The notes under the pieces are model-generated. The model saw nothing but the letters and a program-made list of their open reading frames with translations, had not been told where the DNA came from and searched no databases. Below are positions 12,863 through 21,183 of a stretch of 64,000 bases of DNA, piece by piece. The position numbers and the translations under genes were made by a program. Origin of the DNA: Halomonas sp. 7T (GTDB lineage Bacteria; Pseudomonadota; Gammaproteobacteria; Pseudomonadales; Halomonadaceae); the NCBI RefSeq assembly GCF_025643255.1, contig NZ_CP087112.1, positions 2,108,001 to 2,172,000 of the forward strand, in the 5' to 3' direction. Position 1 is the first letter of the stretch; each line of letters starts with the position of its first letter.

Positions 12863-13144
12863 TTAGTGAGTAGCTTTGCTGCTCGCCCAGTTCGCTAGCT
12901 TCATGACAACAAGACCAATGATTGCCACCAAAATGACCACGAGTAAAATATCCACCGGGCGCACAAGCGTTGTGGCGCCTAATACGGCCATCGCACCAAT
13001 CCAAAGGTAACGATTTTCACCATGGGTTTTTAAAACGCTGGGCAGCATCTTATCAAGCCCTTGGCTGACACCGCTGTCCCAACGCTTATTGGCAAAGTAG
13101 GCAATCAGGGCAAAAGCGATGACCCAAATCAAGAAGATCGTCAT
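12863..13144 (-). CDS. Small membrane protein of unknown function
   Basis: I do not recognise this gene. The 93-residue product has an N-terminal hydrophobic segment (MTIFLIWVIAFALIAYFA, residues 1-18), a polar middle and one or two further hydrophobic segments (about 46-82: IGAMAVLGATTLVRPV, ILLVVILVAIIGLVVM). The ATG at 13144 has a GGAG site ten bases upstream; the longer reading frame from 13282 has no such site. It converges on the lipoprotein gene, sharing the hairpin terminator, and is divergent from slyD. An integral inner-membrane location is inferred; nothing more can be said. Confidence 0.72.
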   Translation of the reverse strand: MTIFLIWVIAFALIAYFANKRWDSGVSQGLDKMLPSVLKTHGENRYLWIGAMAVLGATTLVRPVDILLVVILVAIIGLVVMKLANWASSKATH

Positions 13145-13324
13145 AGAACACTCCGTTGAAGGTTGTCTAAAAGAGGGAAAAAGTTGTGGCTGTAGAGTAT
13201 CCCTGCACACCGCAGTGCGCAATACCGCCAAAGGCCAGTAGCGGGAAAAACCCGGCTTACCCCCTGACAAGCCAGCCCACACGCGTTACCATATTGGGAC
13301 ATGCACTCACCGAAAGGTTATTCA

Positions 13325-13807
13325 ATGCAAATTGCGCAAAACTCGGTTGTCGCGTTCCACTATACCCTGACCAACGATGCAGGTGAGGTGCTTGACAGTT
13401 CCGAAGGCCGCGAGCCGCTGACGTATCTCCACGGCGCTGGCAACATTATTCCAGGCTTGGAAAAAGAGCTCGAAGGCCGTGCAGCTGGCGACAAACTTAA
13501 TGTCACCGTTTCACCTGCTGAAGGCTACGGTGAAGTTCAAGAGCAGTTGATGCAAGAAGTACCGCGCGATGCCTTCCAAGGCGTTGAAAGCATCGAGCCG
13601 GGTATGCAGTTTCAGGCGCAAACCCAAGGCGGCCCATTAATGGTCACCGTTAAGAAGGTTGAAGGCGATACGGTTGTTGTCGATGGCAACCATCCGCTCG
13701 CAGGTCAGCAGCTCAACTTTGATGTTGAGATTGACACGGTTCGTGAAGCCAGTGCAGAAGAAGTCGAGCACGGCCACGTACACGGCGAAGGTGGCGTCGA
13801 GCACTAA
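13325..13807 (+). CDS. slyD: SlyD-type FKBP peptidyl-prolyl isomerase with His-rich tail
   Basis: Cytoplasmic folding chaperone and prolyl isomerase with an insert-in-flap domain. The 160-residue protein begins MQIAQNSVVAFHYTLTND, contains PLTYLHGAGNIIPGLEKEL and the flap region ending VDGNHPLAGQQLNFDVE. It ends in a His-rich stretch (HGHVHGEGGVEH), shorter than the metal-binding tail of E. coli SlyD. SlyD in E. coli binds nickel and helps hydrogenase maturation. The next genes are nikR and nikABCDE, so a role in nickel handling is a reasonable inference, although such tails are common in this subfamily. A terminator follows the gene. Confidence 0.92.
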   Translation: MQIAQNSVVAFHYTLTNDAGEVLDSSEGREPLTYLHGAGNIIPGLEKELEGRAAGDKLNVTVSPAEGYGEVQEQLMQEVPRDAFQGVESIEPGMQFQAQTQGGPLMVTVKKVEGDTVVVDGNHPLAGQQLNFDVEIDTVREASAEEVEHGHVHGEGGVEH

Positions 13808-13828
13808 GTGTCTCGAATGCGATCAAGG

Positions 13829-13852
13829 GGCGGCCAATAGGCCGCCTTTTTT
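13829..13852 (+). terminator. Rho-independent terminator of slyD
   Basis: Seven-base stem GGCGGCC / GGCCGCC with AATA loop and six T residues. Confidence 0.88.
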
Positions 13853-13870
13853 ATAGGCGCCGTTGGGGTT

Positions 13871-14272
13871 CTACTCGTCAGGAATCAGCACAAGCTGACC
13901 GTAGCGCACGCTGCGCGACGAAGTCACCTCATCGGAAAACTGTTTCAATACGCTGCCTTGGCCCTTCAAAAGCGCGACTTCCAGGCAGCTATCGTGATTG
14001 ATGTGCACATGTAGCGTTGAAAGCGTCAGGTCGTGGTGGTCGTGGGAGTGGCGAGTTAAGCGTTTAGATAAATCCCGCGCGGCATGATCATAAACATAGA
14101 CCAGTGCCCCCATGCACGGCGCATCAGGCGCCACTTCCTCTTTCGCCTGCTTTAGCCCGCTACGGGTTAAATCGCGGATGGCCTCCGAACGATTTTGATA
14201 GCCCCGCAGCCCCATCAGCGCATCAACGTCGCTCAGTAGCTCCTCATCCAGCGTCACTGTTACCCGCTGCAT
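13871..14272 (-). CDS. nikR: NikR, nickel-responsive transcriptional repressor
   Basis: Ribbon-helix-helix regulator that binds DNA when loaded with Ni(II) and represses nickel uptake. The N-terminal RHH domain starts MQRVTVTLDEELL; GYQNRSEAIRDL covers its helices. The C-terminal ACT domain carries the high-affinity nickel ligands expected from E. coli NikR (His76, His87, His89, Cys95) at His77, His88, His90 and Cys96 within STLHVHINHDSCLEVALLKG. The protein is 133 residues, as in E. coli. It is divergent from nikA with an operator between them, so it probably also controls itself. Confidence 0.96.
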   Translation of the reverse strand: MQRVTVTLDEELLSDVDALMGLRGYQNRSEAIRDLTRSGLKQAKEEVAPDAPCMGALVYVYDHAARDLSKRLTRHSHDHHDLTLSTLHVHINHDSCLEVALLKGQGSVLKQFSDEVTSSRSVRYGQLVLIPDE

Positions 14273-14327
14273 ACTCCCTCCTTCGCCGATTGGGTATGGT
14301 GCACTGCCGCAACTTCCAGCGCTGATA

Positions 14328-14355
14328 GTATGATGTTATTGTGAAAACATCATAC
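14328..14355. promoter_or_regulatory. NikR operator
   Basis: GTATGA-N16-TCATAC, an exact match to the E. coli nik operator consensus, with arms extending to ten bases (GTATGATGTT / AACATCATAC). It lies 22 bases before the nikA start and 55 bases from the nikR start, so one site could control both promoters. Confidence 0.93.
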
Positions 14356-14377
14356 CTTTAAGTCAAAAGGCTAAGCT

Positions 14378-15967
14378 ATGCTCCGCTTCAAGCGCCCCCT
14401 CCTACTGGGACTGACCACTATCTGCTTAGCGCTGAGTACCGTACTGCAAGCGAAAGATCAGCTTGTACTCGCCATTGGTGGTGAGCCCGAACAAGGGTTC
14501 GACCCTCTGTTAGGCTGGGGTCAATATGGCAACCCTCTGTTTCAAGCAACGTTGCTATCCCGCGGTCACGATTTAACCCCTAACCCTGCGCTTGCTACGG
14601 CGTGGTCACTGTCAGAAGACCGGCTCACCTGGACGCTCACCCTCCGTGACGATGCCTATTTTTCGGATAACACACCGCTGACGGCGAGAGATGCTGCCTA
14701 TACCTTTAATACAGCTTCCATGGCAGGCGGGCGAGCCGACCTTAGCGCGCTAAAAGAAGCCCGAGCCATTGATCGATATACCGTTGAGCTAACCCTCACA
14801 GCTCCCCGTATCACCTTTATCGACCAGTTAATGACCTTGGGGATTGTACCTGCCGCAGAGCGAGACAATGGTTATGACGATCAGTATGGCAGGCAACCGC
14901 TTGGCGCTGGCCCTTACCAGCTGGTGGAGTGGCAGGAAGGCGAACAGCTTATCGTTGAGCGTAACCCCTACTATTACGGCGAACCACCTACCTTTGAGCG
15001 GTTAGTGTTTCTATTCACCGAGGAGGACACCACCTTAAGTGCCGCGCATGCCGGTCAGGTCGACCTCGCTGCCCTCCCTCCCGCGCTGGCGGCCAATGCT
15101 CCTCCTCATATGCAGCGCGTGGTGATGGAGAGCGTTGATAACCGCGGCATCTTATTCCCGATGCAGCCCTCAAGCGGTGAGCATGCGCCTTCAGGCGCCC
15201 CGATTGGTAATGATGTCACCGCCGATATCGCTATCCGCCGGGCGATTAACCTGGCCCTTGATCGAGAAACGCTGGTAGACGTTGCCCTACACGGCTATGG
15301 CCGCCCGGCGTTTGGCCCTGCCGATGGTTTAGCTTGGAGCCATACAGATGAAGCTTTTACAGCGCCTGACCTTACACAGGCGCATACCCTGTTAGATGAC
15401 GCAGGCTGGGAGCTTCGCGCAGACGGGCTGCGCTACAAGGACGACCAACCGGCGCGCTTTCGCTTAACCTACCCAGCGAGCGATATCACGCGCCAATTAT
15501 TAGCCCAGGTGAGTGCTGATATGGTGCGCCCCTTGGGGATTGAGATGCAGCCCACAGGGCGCCACTGGAACGAAATACAGCGTGAGGCGCTTCACCAGGA
15601 TGCCATTGTGTTCGGCTTCGGCAGCCACAGCCCTCAGGAAGTGTACTACTTGTTTCATAGCCAGCACGCAGGCTTTGGCTTCTACAACAGCGGCTACTAC
15701 GCTAACCCTGCAGTAGACCGCCATTTAGACGCAGCTCAAACAGCGGCTGACCAGGAAACCGCCAACCAACACTGGCAGGCTGCCCAATGGGATGGCAAAA
15801 CAGGCTATGGTATGCGTGGTGATACCAGCTGGGCATGGATGGTTAATCTTGCTCATGTCTATGCTGTCGATCGCTGCCTGGAGGTTGGCGAGCTGAGTAT
15901 CGCTCCCCATGGACATGGTTGGCCCATTACCGCAAATCTTCAGGATTGGCGCTGGGAATGCGATTAA
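14378..15967 (+). CDS. nikA: Nickel ABC transporter, periplasmic substrate-binding protein
   Basis: Family 5 extracellular solute-binding protein (529 residues) delivering nickel, probably as a chelate, to the NikBC permease. A Sec signal peptide covers about residues 1-25 (LLLGLTTICLALSTVLQA, cleavage near AKA/D). Family features include LVLAIGGEPEQGFDPLLGWG at the mature N-terminus, TWTLTLRDDAYFSDNTPLTARDAAYTF and PLGAGPYQLVEW. Family 5 also includes peptide binders, so nickel specificity rests on the adjacent nikR and operator. It overlaps nikB by ten bases. Confidence 0.92.
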   Translation: MLRFKRPLLLGLTTICLALSTVLQAKDQLVLAIGGEPEQGFDPLLGWGQYGNPLFQATLLSRGHDLTPNPALATAWSLSEDRLTWTLTLRDDAYFSDNTPLTARDAAYTFNTASMAGGRADLSALKEARAIDRYTVELTLTAPRITFIDQLMTLGIVPAAERDNGYDDQYGRQPLGAGPYQLVEWQEGEQLIVERNPYYYGEPPTFERLVFLFTEEDTTLSAAHAGQVDLAALPPALAANAPPHMQRVVMESVDNRGILFPMQPSSGEHAPSGAPIGNDVTADIAIRRAINLALDRETLVDVALHGYGRPAFGPADGLAWSHTDEAFTAPDLTQAHTLLDDAGWELRADGLRYKDDQPARFRLTYPASDITRQLLAQVSADMVRPLGIEMQPTGRHWNEIQREALHQDAIVFGFGSHSPQEVYYLFHSQHAGFGFYNSGYYANPAVDRHLDAAQTAADQETANQHWQAAQWDGKTGYGMRGDTSWAWMVNLAHVYAVDRCLEVGELSIAPHGHGWPITANLQDWRWECD

Positions 15968-16938
15968 GCCGCTGGCTAGCCTACCGCTGTCTGCGCTTAA
16001 CACTGGTGCTGTTTTGCGTCGCCACGCTGTCATTCGGGCTCATGATGCTGTCACCCATCGACCCGGTAGACGCCTACCTTGGCCCGCAAATGGCCCAGGT
16101 GAGCCCTGAACAGCGTGCCCTCATTGCCGAGCGTTGGGGCTTTGAGGCACCTCCGGCCGTTCAGTTTGGCCATTGGCTGCGCCAACTACTCAGCGGTGAA
16201 CTCGGCTGGAGCCATATCTATAACCAGCCGGTTAGCGAGGTCATCAGCCAGCGCTTTAAGCGTTCTATCCTGCTCCTCGGCAGCGCTTGGTTTTTCTCGG
16301 TGCTGGTGGGCTTGGCGCTCGGCATTATGGCAGGCGCCAAAGAGGGTTCCGCGCTTGATAGAGTAATTAGCGGCTATGCGTATATCACTGCATCAACCCC
16401 CACTTTTTGGCTGGGCATAGTAGGCGTGCTGCTGTTTTCGGTTTACCTGGGCTGGACGCCTGTCTGCTGTGCCGGCCCACCAGGGATGCTGAGTCAAGAG
16501 GTCAGCCTACTCACCCGGCTACATCATCTAGCACTTCCCGTTGCGACATTGACGCTCTTGGGCATTGCCTCTATTACGCTACACACGCGTACGCGCATGA
16601 TTGCGCTGATGCGCTCTGAGATTGCCACCCATGCCTTTGCCCAGGGGGCCAGCCGTATTGATATTGCCTGGCGCCACGGTACACGCCACGCAAGCCTCCC
16701 CGCGCTTACCTTAGCGTTTGCCTCATTGGGCGAGCTGTTTGGCGGCGCCATATTAATCGAACAGATTTTTGCCTACCCAGGGCTTGGGCAAGCCACCGTT
16801 GAAGCAGGACTGCGTAGCGATGTCCCCCTGTTACTGGGCATTGCGCTCTTTACCGCGCTGTTCGTCAGCGTAGGTAATCTCATTGCCGACAGTCTTTACC
16901 ACCTGATTGACCCACGTATCGAGCAGGGGCCGCTATGA
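15958..16938 (+). CDS. nikB: Nickel ABC transporter permease NikB
   Basis: Inner-membrane permease of the DppB/OppB type, 326 residues, with about six membrane segments (first at about 13-33: LTLVLFCVATLSFGLMML). The cytoplasmic EAA-like loop lies near residue 220, and AILIEQIFAYPGLGQATVEA is the usual family C-terminal signature. I chose the ATG at 15958, which overlaps the nikA stop; the upstream ATG at 15919 would overlap more deeply. The 3' end overlaps nikC by four bases (ATGA). With NikC it forms the channel. Confidence 0.92.
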   Translation: MRLSRWLAYRCLRLTLVLFCVATLSFGLMMLSPIDPVDAYLGPQMAQVSPEQRALIAERWGFEAPPAVQFGHWLRQLLSGELGWSHIYNQPVSEVISQRFKRSILLLGSAWFFSVLVGLALGIMAGAKEGSALDRVISGYAYITASTPTFWLGIVGVLLFSVYLGWTPVCCAGPPGMLSQEVSLLTRLHHLALPVATLTLLGIASITLHTRTRMIALMRSEIATHAFAQGASRIDIAWRHGTRHASLPALTLAFASLGELFGGAILIEQIFAYPGLGQATVEAGLRSDVPLLLGIALFTALFVSVGNLIADSLYHLIDPRIEQGPL

Positions 16939-17735
16939 GCGCCTTCCAGCCGCGCCTTTATGCTGTGGCGTATATCGCATTTGCAGTGGTGCTGTTAAGC
17001 ACACTTATCGCCAGCCCCTTATGGCTCGGGACAGCACCACTACAGATGCAGTTTGATGCGCGCCTTGCGCCACCCAGTGCCACCCACTGGCTAGGCACCG
17101 ATGCGCTGGGCCGTGAGTTATGGGCACGCACCCTGGCCGGGCTTCGGCTCAGCTTTTGGGTCGGTATCAGCGCGGCACTGCTGGGCACCGCCATTGCGTT
17201 AACCTTGGCAGCCATCGCCACGCTGTCAACTAAACTTGATGCGCTGGTCAGCCTACTGATCGATACGCTGCTCAGCGTGCCGCATTTGATTTTACTGCTG
17301 TTAATTGCCTTTGCATTAGGCGGCGGCACCCAGGCCGTCATTATTGCCGTCGCCCTTACCCACTGGCCAAGCCTAGCGAGGGTACTGAGGGCTGAGCTAC
17401 TCACCCTGCGTCATGCCACTTACGTGCGTATTTCACGCTCGCTGGGCAAATCCCGTGGCTTTATCCTGCTGCATCATTTATTACCCCACGTACTGCCTCA
17501 CTGCCTTGTTGGTGCCCTGCTACTGTTTCCCCATGCTATTTTGCATGAAGCCGCCCTCACCTTTTTAGGGGTTGGCCTAGATCCTAACCAACCGGCCATC
17601 GGGGTATTACTGGCGGACGCCATGCGCTACATCACCGCAGGCTACTGGTGGCTTGGGGTATTTCCAGGGTTAGGGCTACTGCTGCTGGTGCTGTGTATTG
17701 ACCGCCTAGCGTTTACGTTGCGGCGGGCGTTATAG
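16935..17735 (+). CDS. nikC: Nickel ABC transporter permease NikC
   Basis: Second permease of the nickel importer, DppC/OppC type, 266 residues. It has an N-terminal membrane anchor (VAYIAFAVVLLSTLIASPLWL), the family motif HWLGTDALGRELWARTLAGLR near residue 52, and the EAA loop around residues 160-185 with RISRSLGKSRGFILLHHLLPH. LHEAALTFLGVGLDPNQPAIG follows near residue 208. The start overlaps the nikB stop as ATGA. A 45-base gap separates it from nikD. Confidence 0.93.
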   Translation: MSAFQPRLYAVAYIAFAVVLLSTLIASPLWLGTAPLQMQFDARLAPPSATHWLGTDALGRELWARTLAGLRLSFWVGISAALLGTAIALTLAAIATLSTKLDALVSLLIDTLLSVPHLILLLLIAFALGGGTQAVIIAVALTHWPSLARVLRAELLTLRHATYVRISRSLGKSRGFILLHHLLPHVLPHCLVGALLLFPHAILHEAALTFLGVGLDPNQPAIGVLLADAMRYITAGYWWLGVFPGLGLLLLVLCIDRLAFTLRRAL

Positions 17736-17780
17736 CTCGCTGGGGTCACCGCCTGTTGTCACTCACTCAAGGAGCCTGTT

Positions 17781-18599
17781 GTGCTGCATATTGATCGTCT
17801 CACGCTACAGCTGCCCTACTACCAGCCCTGGTGGAAGCGGCGATGGGCGACTTGCTTTGAGCAGATAACGTTAAGTCTTATACCAGGAGAAGTACACGCC
17901 ATTGTCGGCGCCTCAGGTGCAGGGAAGAGCCTGCTCGCCTACGCGATTATGGGCTTATTGCCTGAAGGAGCTAAAACCAGCGGTCAACTTATTTTTCACT
18001 CTGAACCGTTAACGCCTGCCCGCCAATGCGCGCTTCGCGGGCGCCAGCTTGCATTAATCCCCCAGTCACTCAGCGCGCTCGACCCGTTAGTCCGTAGCCA
18101 ATGCCAGGTAAGCTGGGCAGCCCGCCGCGCAGGGCAAGCGAAAGCCAGTGCCTGGCAAAGTGCTGGGAAAGCGCTCGTCCATTATCAGCTCGATGACGCT
18201 GCACAGCGTGCTTTTCCCCATGAGCTTTCAGGAGGCATGGCACGACGAGTGCTCACGGCCATGGCCCACGTTAGCCACGCGCAGCTGATTATTGCCGATG
18301 AGCCCAGCGTTGGGCTAGACCCGCTGCAGCGTGAGCGCGTGATGGCAGCGCTGAAAGCACTTGCCGATCAAGGCAAGGCCGTTATGTTGATTACCCACGA
18401 TTTACGCCACGCCCTGCCCATTGCTGACCAGGTGACGATTATGCGCCAGGGGCAGTGCGTAGAAACGACCACCGCCTGCGCCTTTCAAGGCAGCGGTGAC
18501 ACGCTAAGCAGCGGATACGCCAAGTCGCTTTGGCAAGCACTGCCCGATAACGCTTTCAGCCTCCCTGTGACGGATAGCAAGGAGTCAAATATTGCTTGA
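17781..18599 (+). CDS. nikD: Nickel ABC transporter ATP-binding protein NikD
   Basis: Cytoplasmic ATPase subunit, 272 residues. Walker A is GASGAGKS (about 43-50), the ABC signature is LSGGM, Walker B is LIIADEP followed by SVGLD, and the H-loop is LITHDL. The start codon is GTG at 17781 with a GGAG site in the preceding ten bases. The 3' end overlaps nikE by eight bases. Compared with oligopeptide ATPases it is shorter at the C-terminus, as is usual for NikD. Confidence 0.92.
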   Translation: MLHIDRLTLQLPYYQPWWKRRWATCFEQITLSLIPGEVHAIVGASGAGKSLLAYAIMGLLPEGAKTSGQLIFHSEPLTPARQCALRGRQLALIPQSLSALDPLVRSQCQVSWAARRAGQAKASAWQSAGKALVHYQLDDAAQRAFPHELSGGMARRVLTAMAHVSHAQLIIADEPSVGLDPLQRERVMAALKALADQGKAVMLITHDLRHALPIADQVTIMRQGQCVETTTACAFQGSGDTLSSGYAKSLWQALPDNAFSLPVTDSKESNIA

Positions 18600-19209
18600 A
18601 GCCCAGTATATTCAGTTTGGCTTTCGCCCTGATAAGCGGCTGCTCCATGATATTTCACTCACCCTGGATAAAGGGGAGTGGCTCGGGCTAAGCGGTGATT
18701 CAGGGGCAGGAAAATCGACCCTGGGTAAACTATTGGCGGGCCAGCTTAGCCCTAAGGGTGGGCGTATTTATATTGATGGTGGGCCGCTCCCAGCTAGCGG
18801 GCTAAGCCCGGTACAGTGGCTGCCACAGTCGCCCGAGCTTGCCGTTAACCCCCGCTGGCGAGTCGGTAAAATACTTAATGAGGCATGGACGCCGCCAGCC
18901 GCGCTTCTTCACGCCTTTGACATTCAGCCCGCTTGGCTGTCGCGCTTCCCCCATACCCTATCCGGTGGGGAACTACAGCGTATTTGTGTACTTAGAGCCT
19001 TAGCACCTGGAGTGCGGTACTTAATTGCCGATGAGATATCCACCATGCTCGACCCGATTACCCAGGTGACGCTGTGGCAGTCACTTAAAACATTTGCTGA
19101 AGAACATCAGCTTGGGGTGCTGGTCATTAGTCATGACACCGCTCTTTTGAAACGCCTATGTCAGCGGCGTTACCACCTTACCCAGGGTATATTAGCTGCT
19201 AGTGGTTAA
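18592..19209 (+). CDS. nikE: Nickel ABC transporter ATP-binding protein NikE (compact)
   Basis: Second ATPase subunit of the nickel importer. Walker A is GDSGAGKS, Q-loop LPQSPELAVNPRW, signature LSGGELQR, Walker B YLIADEI and H-loop VISHD. At 205 residues it is clearly shorter than E. coli NikE (about 268), mostly by lack of C-terminal and loop sequence, yet all ATP-site motifs are intact. Translation must start at TTG 18592 (AAGGAG site eight bases upstream) since no ATG or GTG fits. The end overlaps the converging MFS gene by 11 bases, leaving no room for a separate terminator. Confidence 0.9.
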   Translation: MLEAQYIQFGFRPDKRLLHDISLTLDKGEWLGLSGDSGAGKSTLGKLLAGQLSPKGGRIYIDGGPLPASGLSPVQWLPQSPELAVNPRWRVGKILNEAWTPPAALLHAFDIQPAWLSRFPHTLSGGELQRICVLRALAPGVRYLIADEISTMLDPITQVTLWQSLKTFAEEHQLGVLVISHDTALLKRLCQRRYHLTQGILAASG

Positions 19210-20389
19210 TGGCGCGACGCTCAACGCGCCACATACCGATTCCAATGGCCAGGGTGACCGCCAACAATAGCCATGAACCAACGGCCACCCCTTGCCACTG
19301 CCCCCAGCGCCAGAACGGCTCCAGCCAAAACCCACCTACGCTGGCCCCCAAATAGTAGAACACCAAGTAGAGTGCCGAAGCGCTGCCCCGTGCGCCCTGG
19401 GCGTAACGCCCCACCCAGCTGGATGCCAGCGAGTGGGCCAGGAAAAAACCAAACGCATTGATGGTTAAACCGACAATAATCAACACCAAACTATCAGCAA
19501 GCGTGACCGCCGTGCCGAACATCAAAACCATCACCCCAGCGCTGATACAGCTAGCAGGAGAAAAGCGCCCGGCTAATCGGCCTGAGACAGTAGAGCCAAA
19601 GGTGCCCCCTAGGTAAGTGAGGAAAATTAAGCCCAGGCTGCTGGCCGCTAAGTGATAAGGCTCACTCGCTAAACGAAAGGTGATATAGCTATATTGATTA
19701 ATAAAGATAAGAAAGTTGATGCCGCCTAAGCAGTAGGCTGCCAACAGCACGGGCGTACGCAGATGGCCCAGCAGATCCCCTGCCGCTTGGCGCAGCTTAA
19801 AACGCTTGGCGGTAAACGCACGGCTATTGGGCAGTAGACGCCAAAACACCGCACACCCGACGACCGTCATTACTCCCACCGTTAAAAAGGCAGCGCTAGA
19901 ACCGCCTACATCAGAGGCAACACCACCAACAACTCGCCCGCTAATGCCGCCTAGGGAGTTGGCGCCAATATAAAGCCCTACAGCACTCAACAGAGCGGGG
20001 TTATCGAACTCATCCCCCATCCAGGCAATCGCAACGGCAGGCAAACCGCCCAAAACAAATCCCTGCAGTAGGCGCAGAAGCAGAAGACTTTCAAAGGTCG
20101 GCGCAAACGCCAGCGCCAGCGAAAGAACGCCCGCCAGTAGCAGCGTAATGCGCATGATGGCCTCTCGGCCAATCGCATCAGAAAGCGGCCCAAAGACTAA
20201 CAGCGCCAAGGCGAGTGAAAGCGTGGATACCGACATCAACAGGCTGACGCCTAGAGTGGAGACGCCATAGGCTTCTTTTAGCCCAGGCAGCAACGGCTGA
20301 GGCACATACAGATTGATAAATACAAGAAACGACCCCAAGCAAAGGGCCGCCGTCGCGCGCCACCAGGCGCGCGTTTTGGCTTCGATCAT
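19199..20389 (-). CDS. MFS transporter (YnfM-like)
   Basis: Major facilitator superfamily protein of 396 residues with about twelve hydrophobic segments. The loop 2-3 motif is FGPLSDAIGREAIMR (about residues 66-80), matching the MFS G-x-L-a-D-x-x-G-R-R pattern loosely. The N-terminus FINLYVPQPLLPGLKEAYGVS and the middle resemble the YnfM/arabinose-efflux-like group of drug:H+ antiporters. The substrate is unknown. It converges on nikE, the coding regions overlapping by 11 bases; this position alone does not imply a role in nickel traffic. Confidence 0.88.
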   Translation of the reverse strand: MIEAKTRAWWRATAALCLGSFLVFINLYVPQPLLPGLKEAYGVSTLGVSLLMSVSTLSLALALLVFGPLSDAIGREAIMRITLLLAGVLSLALAFAPTFESLLLLRLLQGFVLGGLPAVAIAWMGDEFDNPALLSAVGLYIGANSLGGISGRVVGGVASDVGGSSAAFLTVGVMTVVGCAVFWRLLPNSRAFTAKRFKLRQAAGDLLGHLRTPVLLAAYCLGGINFLIFINQYSYITFRLASEPYHLAASSLGLIFLTYLGGTFGSTVSGRLAGRFSPASCISAGVMVLMFGTAVTLADSLVLIIVGLTINAFGFFLAHSLASSWVGRYAQGARGSASALYLVFYYLGASVGGFWLEPFWRWGQWQGVAVGSWLLLAVTLAIGIGMWRVERRAINH

Positions 20390-20441
20390 GCCATTCCCAC
20401 TATTAAACGCCGATGATGAAAGTGGTGATGGTGGCAGGCAC

Positions 20442-21077
20442 TTACTGGGTAAAACGGCTACCCAACTGGGCGAGGTTAGTCGGCTCTAAGGTGCGGCGTG
20501 ACTGCCAGTAGTAGCGCTGCCAGTAACTATTATCCAGGCTGGAAATAATCACCCCTTGGGAGGTAGAGGCGTGGAGGAAGCGACCATCCCCCACGTAGAT
20601 CCCCACATGATTATAAGCTCCTGGAGGTCGGAAGAAGACCAGATCGCCCGCCTGCAGCTCTTGGCGGTCGATCGGGCGTCCCTCATGCACTTGATCCTGG
20701 GTAGAACGGGGTAGCTGTAAATTAAACGTATCGCGGAAAACGTTTCTTACCAGAGCGGAGCAGTCGATCCCTCGCTCCGTCGTTCCTCCAATCCGATAAG
20801 GCGTACCGGCCCATTGCTGGTGCTGCTCTAACAGCGCTTGGCGAATAGCTGTTGGCGGAGGCGTCTGGAGGCTACGCAGATGTGCATCGATAGGATCAAC
20901 AGGCGACATTTGGGGAGTAGCCCCCTTCATCCCCGGAAGCGACATCGAGAAATAATCTTCAGGGGCTTCCATGCCTTGGCGTGTAGCTGAGCCAGCGCAG
21001 CCAGCTAAAAAAGCAACAACGACACAAGCACTTACAACACGGACAGCGGTCACAGCGGGGTGTGGCAACGCAACCAT
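20442..21077 (-). CDS. NlpC/P60 (C40) cell-wall peptidase lipoprotein
   Basis: Putative gamma-D-glutamyl-diaminopimelate endopeptidase acting on peptidoglycan, similar to Spr/MepS and NlpC. The product of 211 residues starts MVALPHPAVTAVRVVSACVV and has a lipobox LAGC. The catalytic dyad is visible: Cys in GIDCSALVRNVF and His in YNHVGIYVGDGRFLHAS. The start at 21077 has a GAGG site; the longer frame from 21128 has none. It is an orphan gene between MFS and the DUF1266-like gene. Whether it is an endopeptidase of murein synthesis or recycling cannot be judged. Confidence 0.9.
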   Translation of the reverse strand: MVALPHPAVTAVRVVSACVVVAFLAGCAGSATRQGMEAPEDYFSMSLPGMKGATPQMSPVDPIDAHLRSLQTPPPTAIRQALLEQHQQWAGTPYRIGGTTERGIDCSALVRNVFRDTFNLQLPRSTQDQVHEGRPIDRQELQAGDLVFFRPPGAYNHVGIYVGDGRFLHASTSQGVIISSLDNSYWQRYYWQSRRTLEPTNLAQLGSRFTQ

Positions 21078-21183
21078 GCGCTTAACCTCGTAACAGTGTG
21101 GACGGTGAAAAAGAGTAAAGTACGACAAACCTCATTTTTCCAGCCTAAGGACTATAAGCTAATTATCTTATGTTTGGCGAGCA

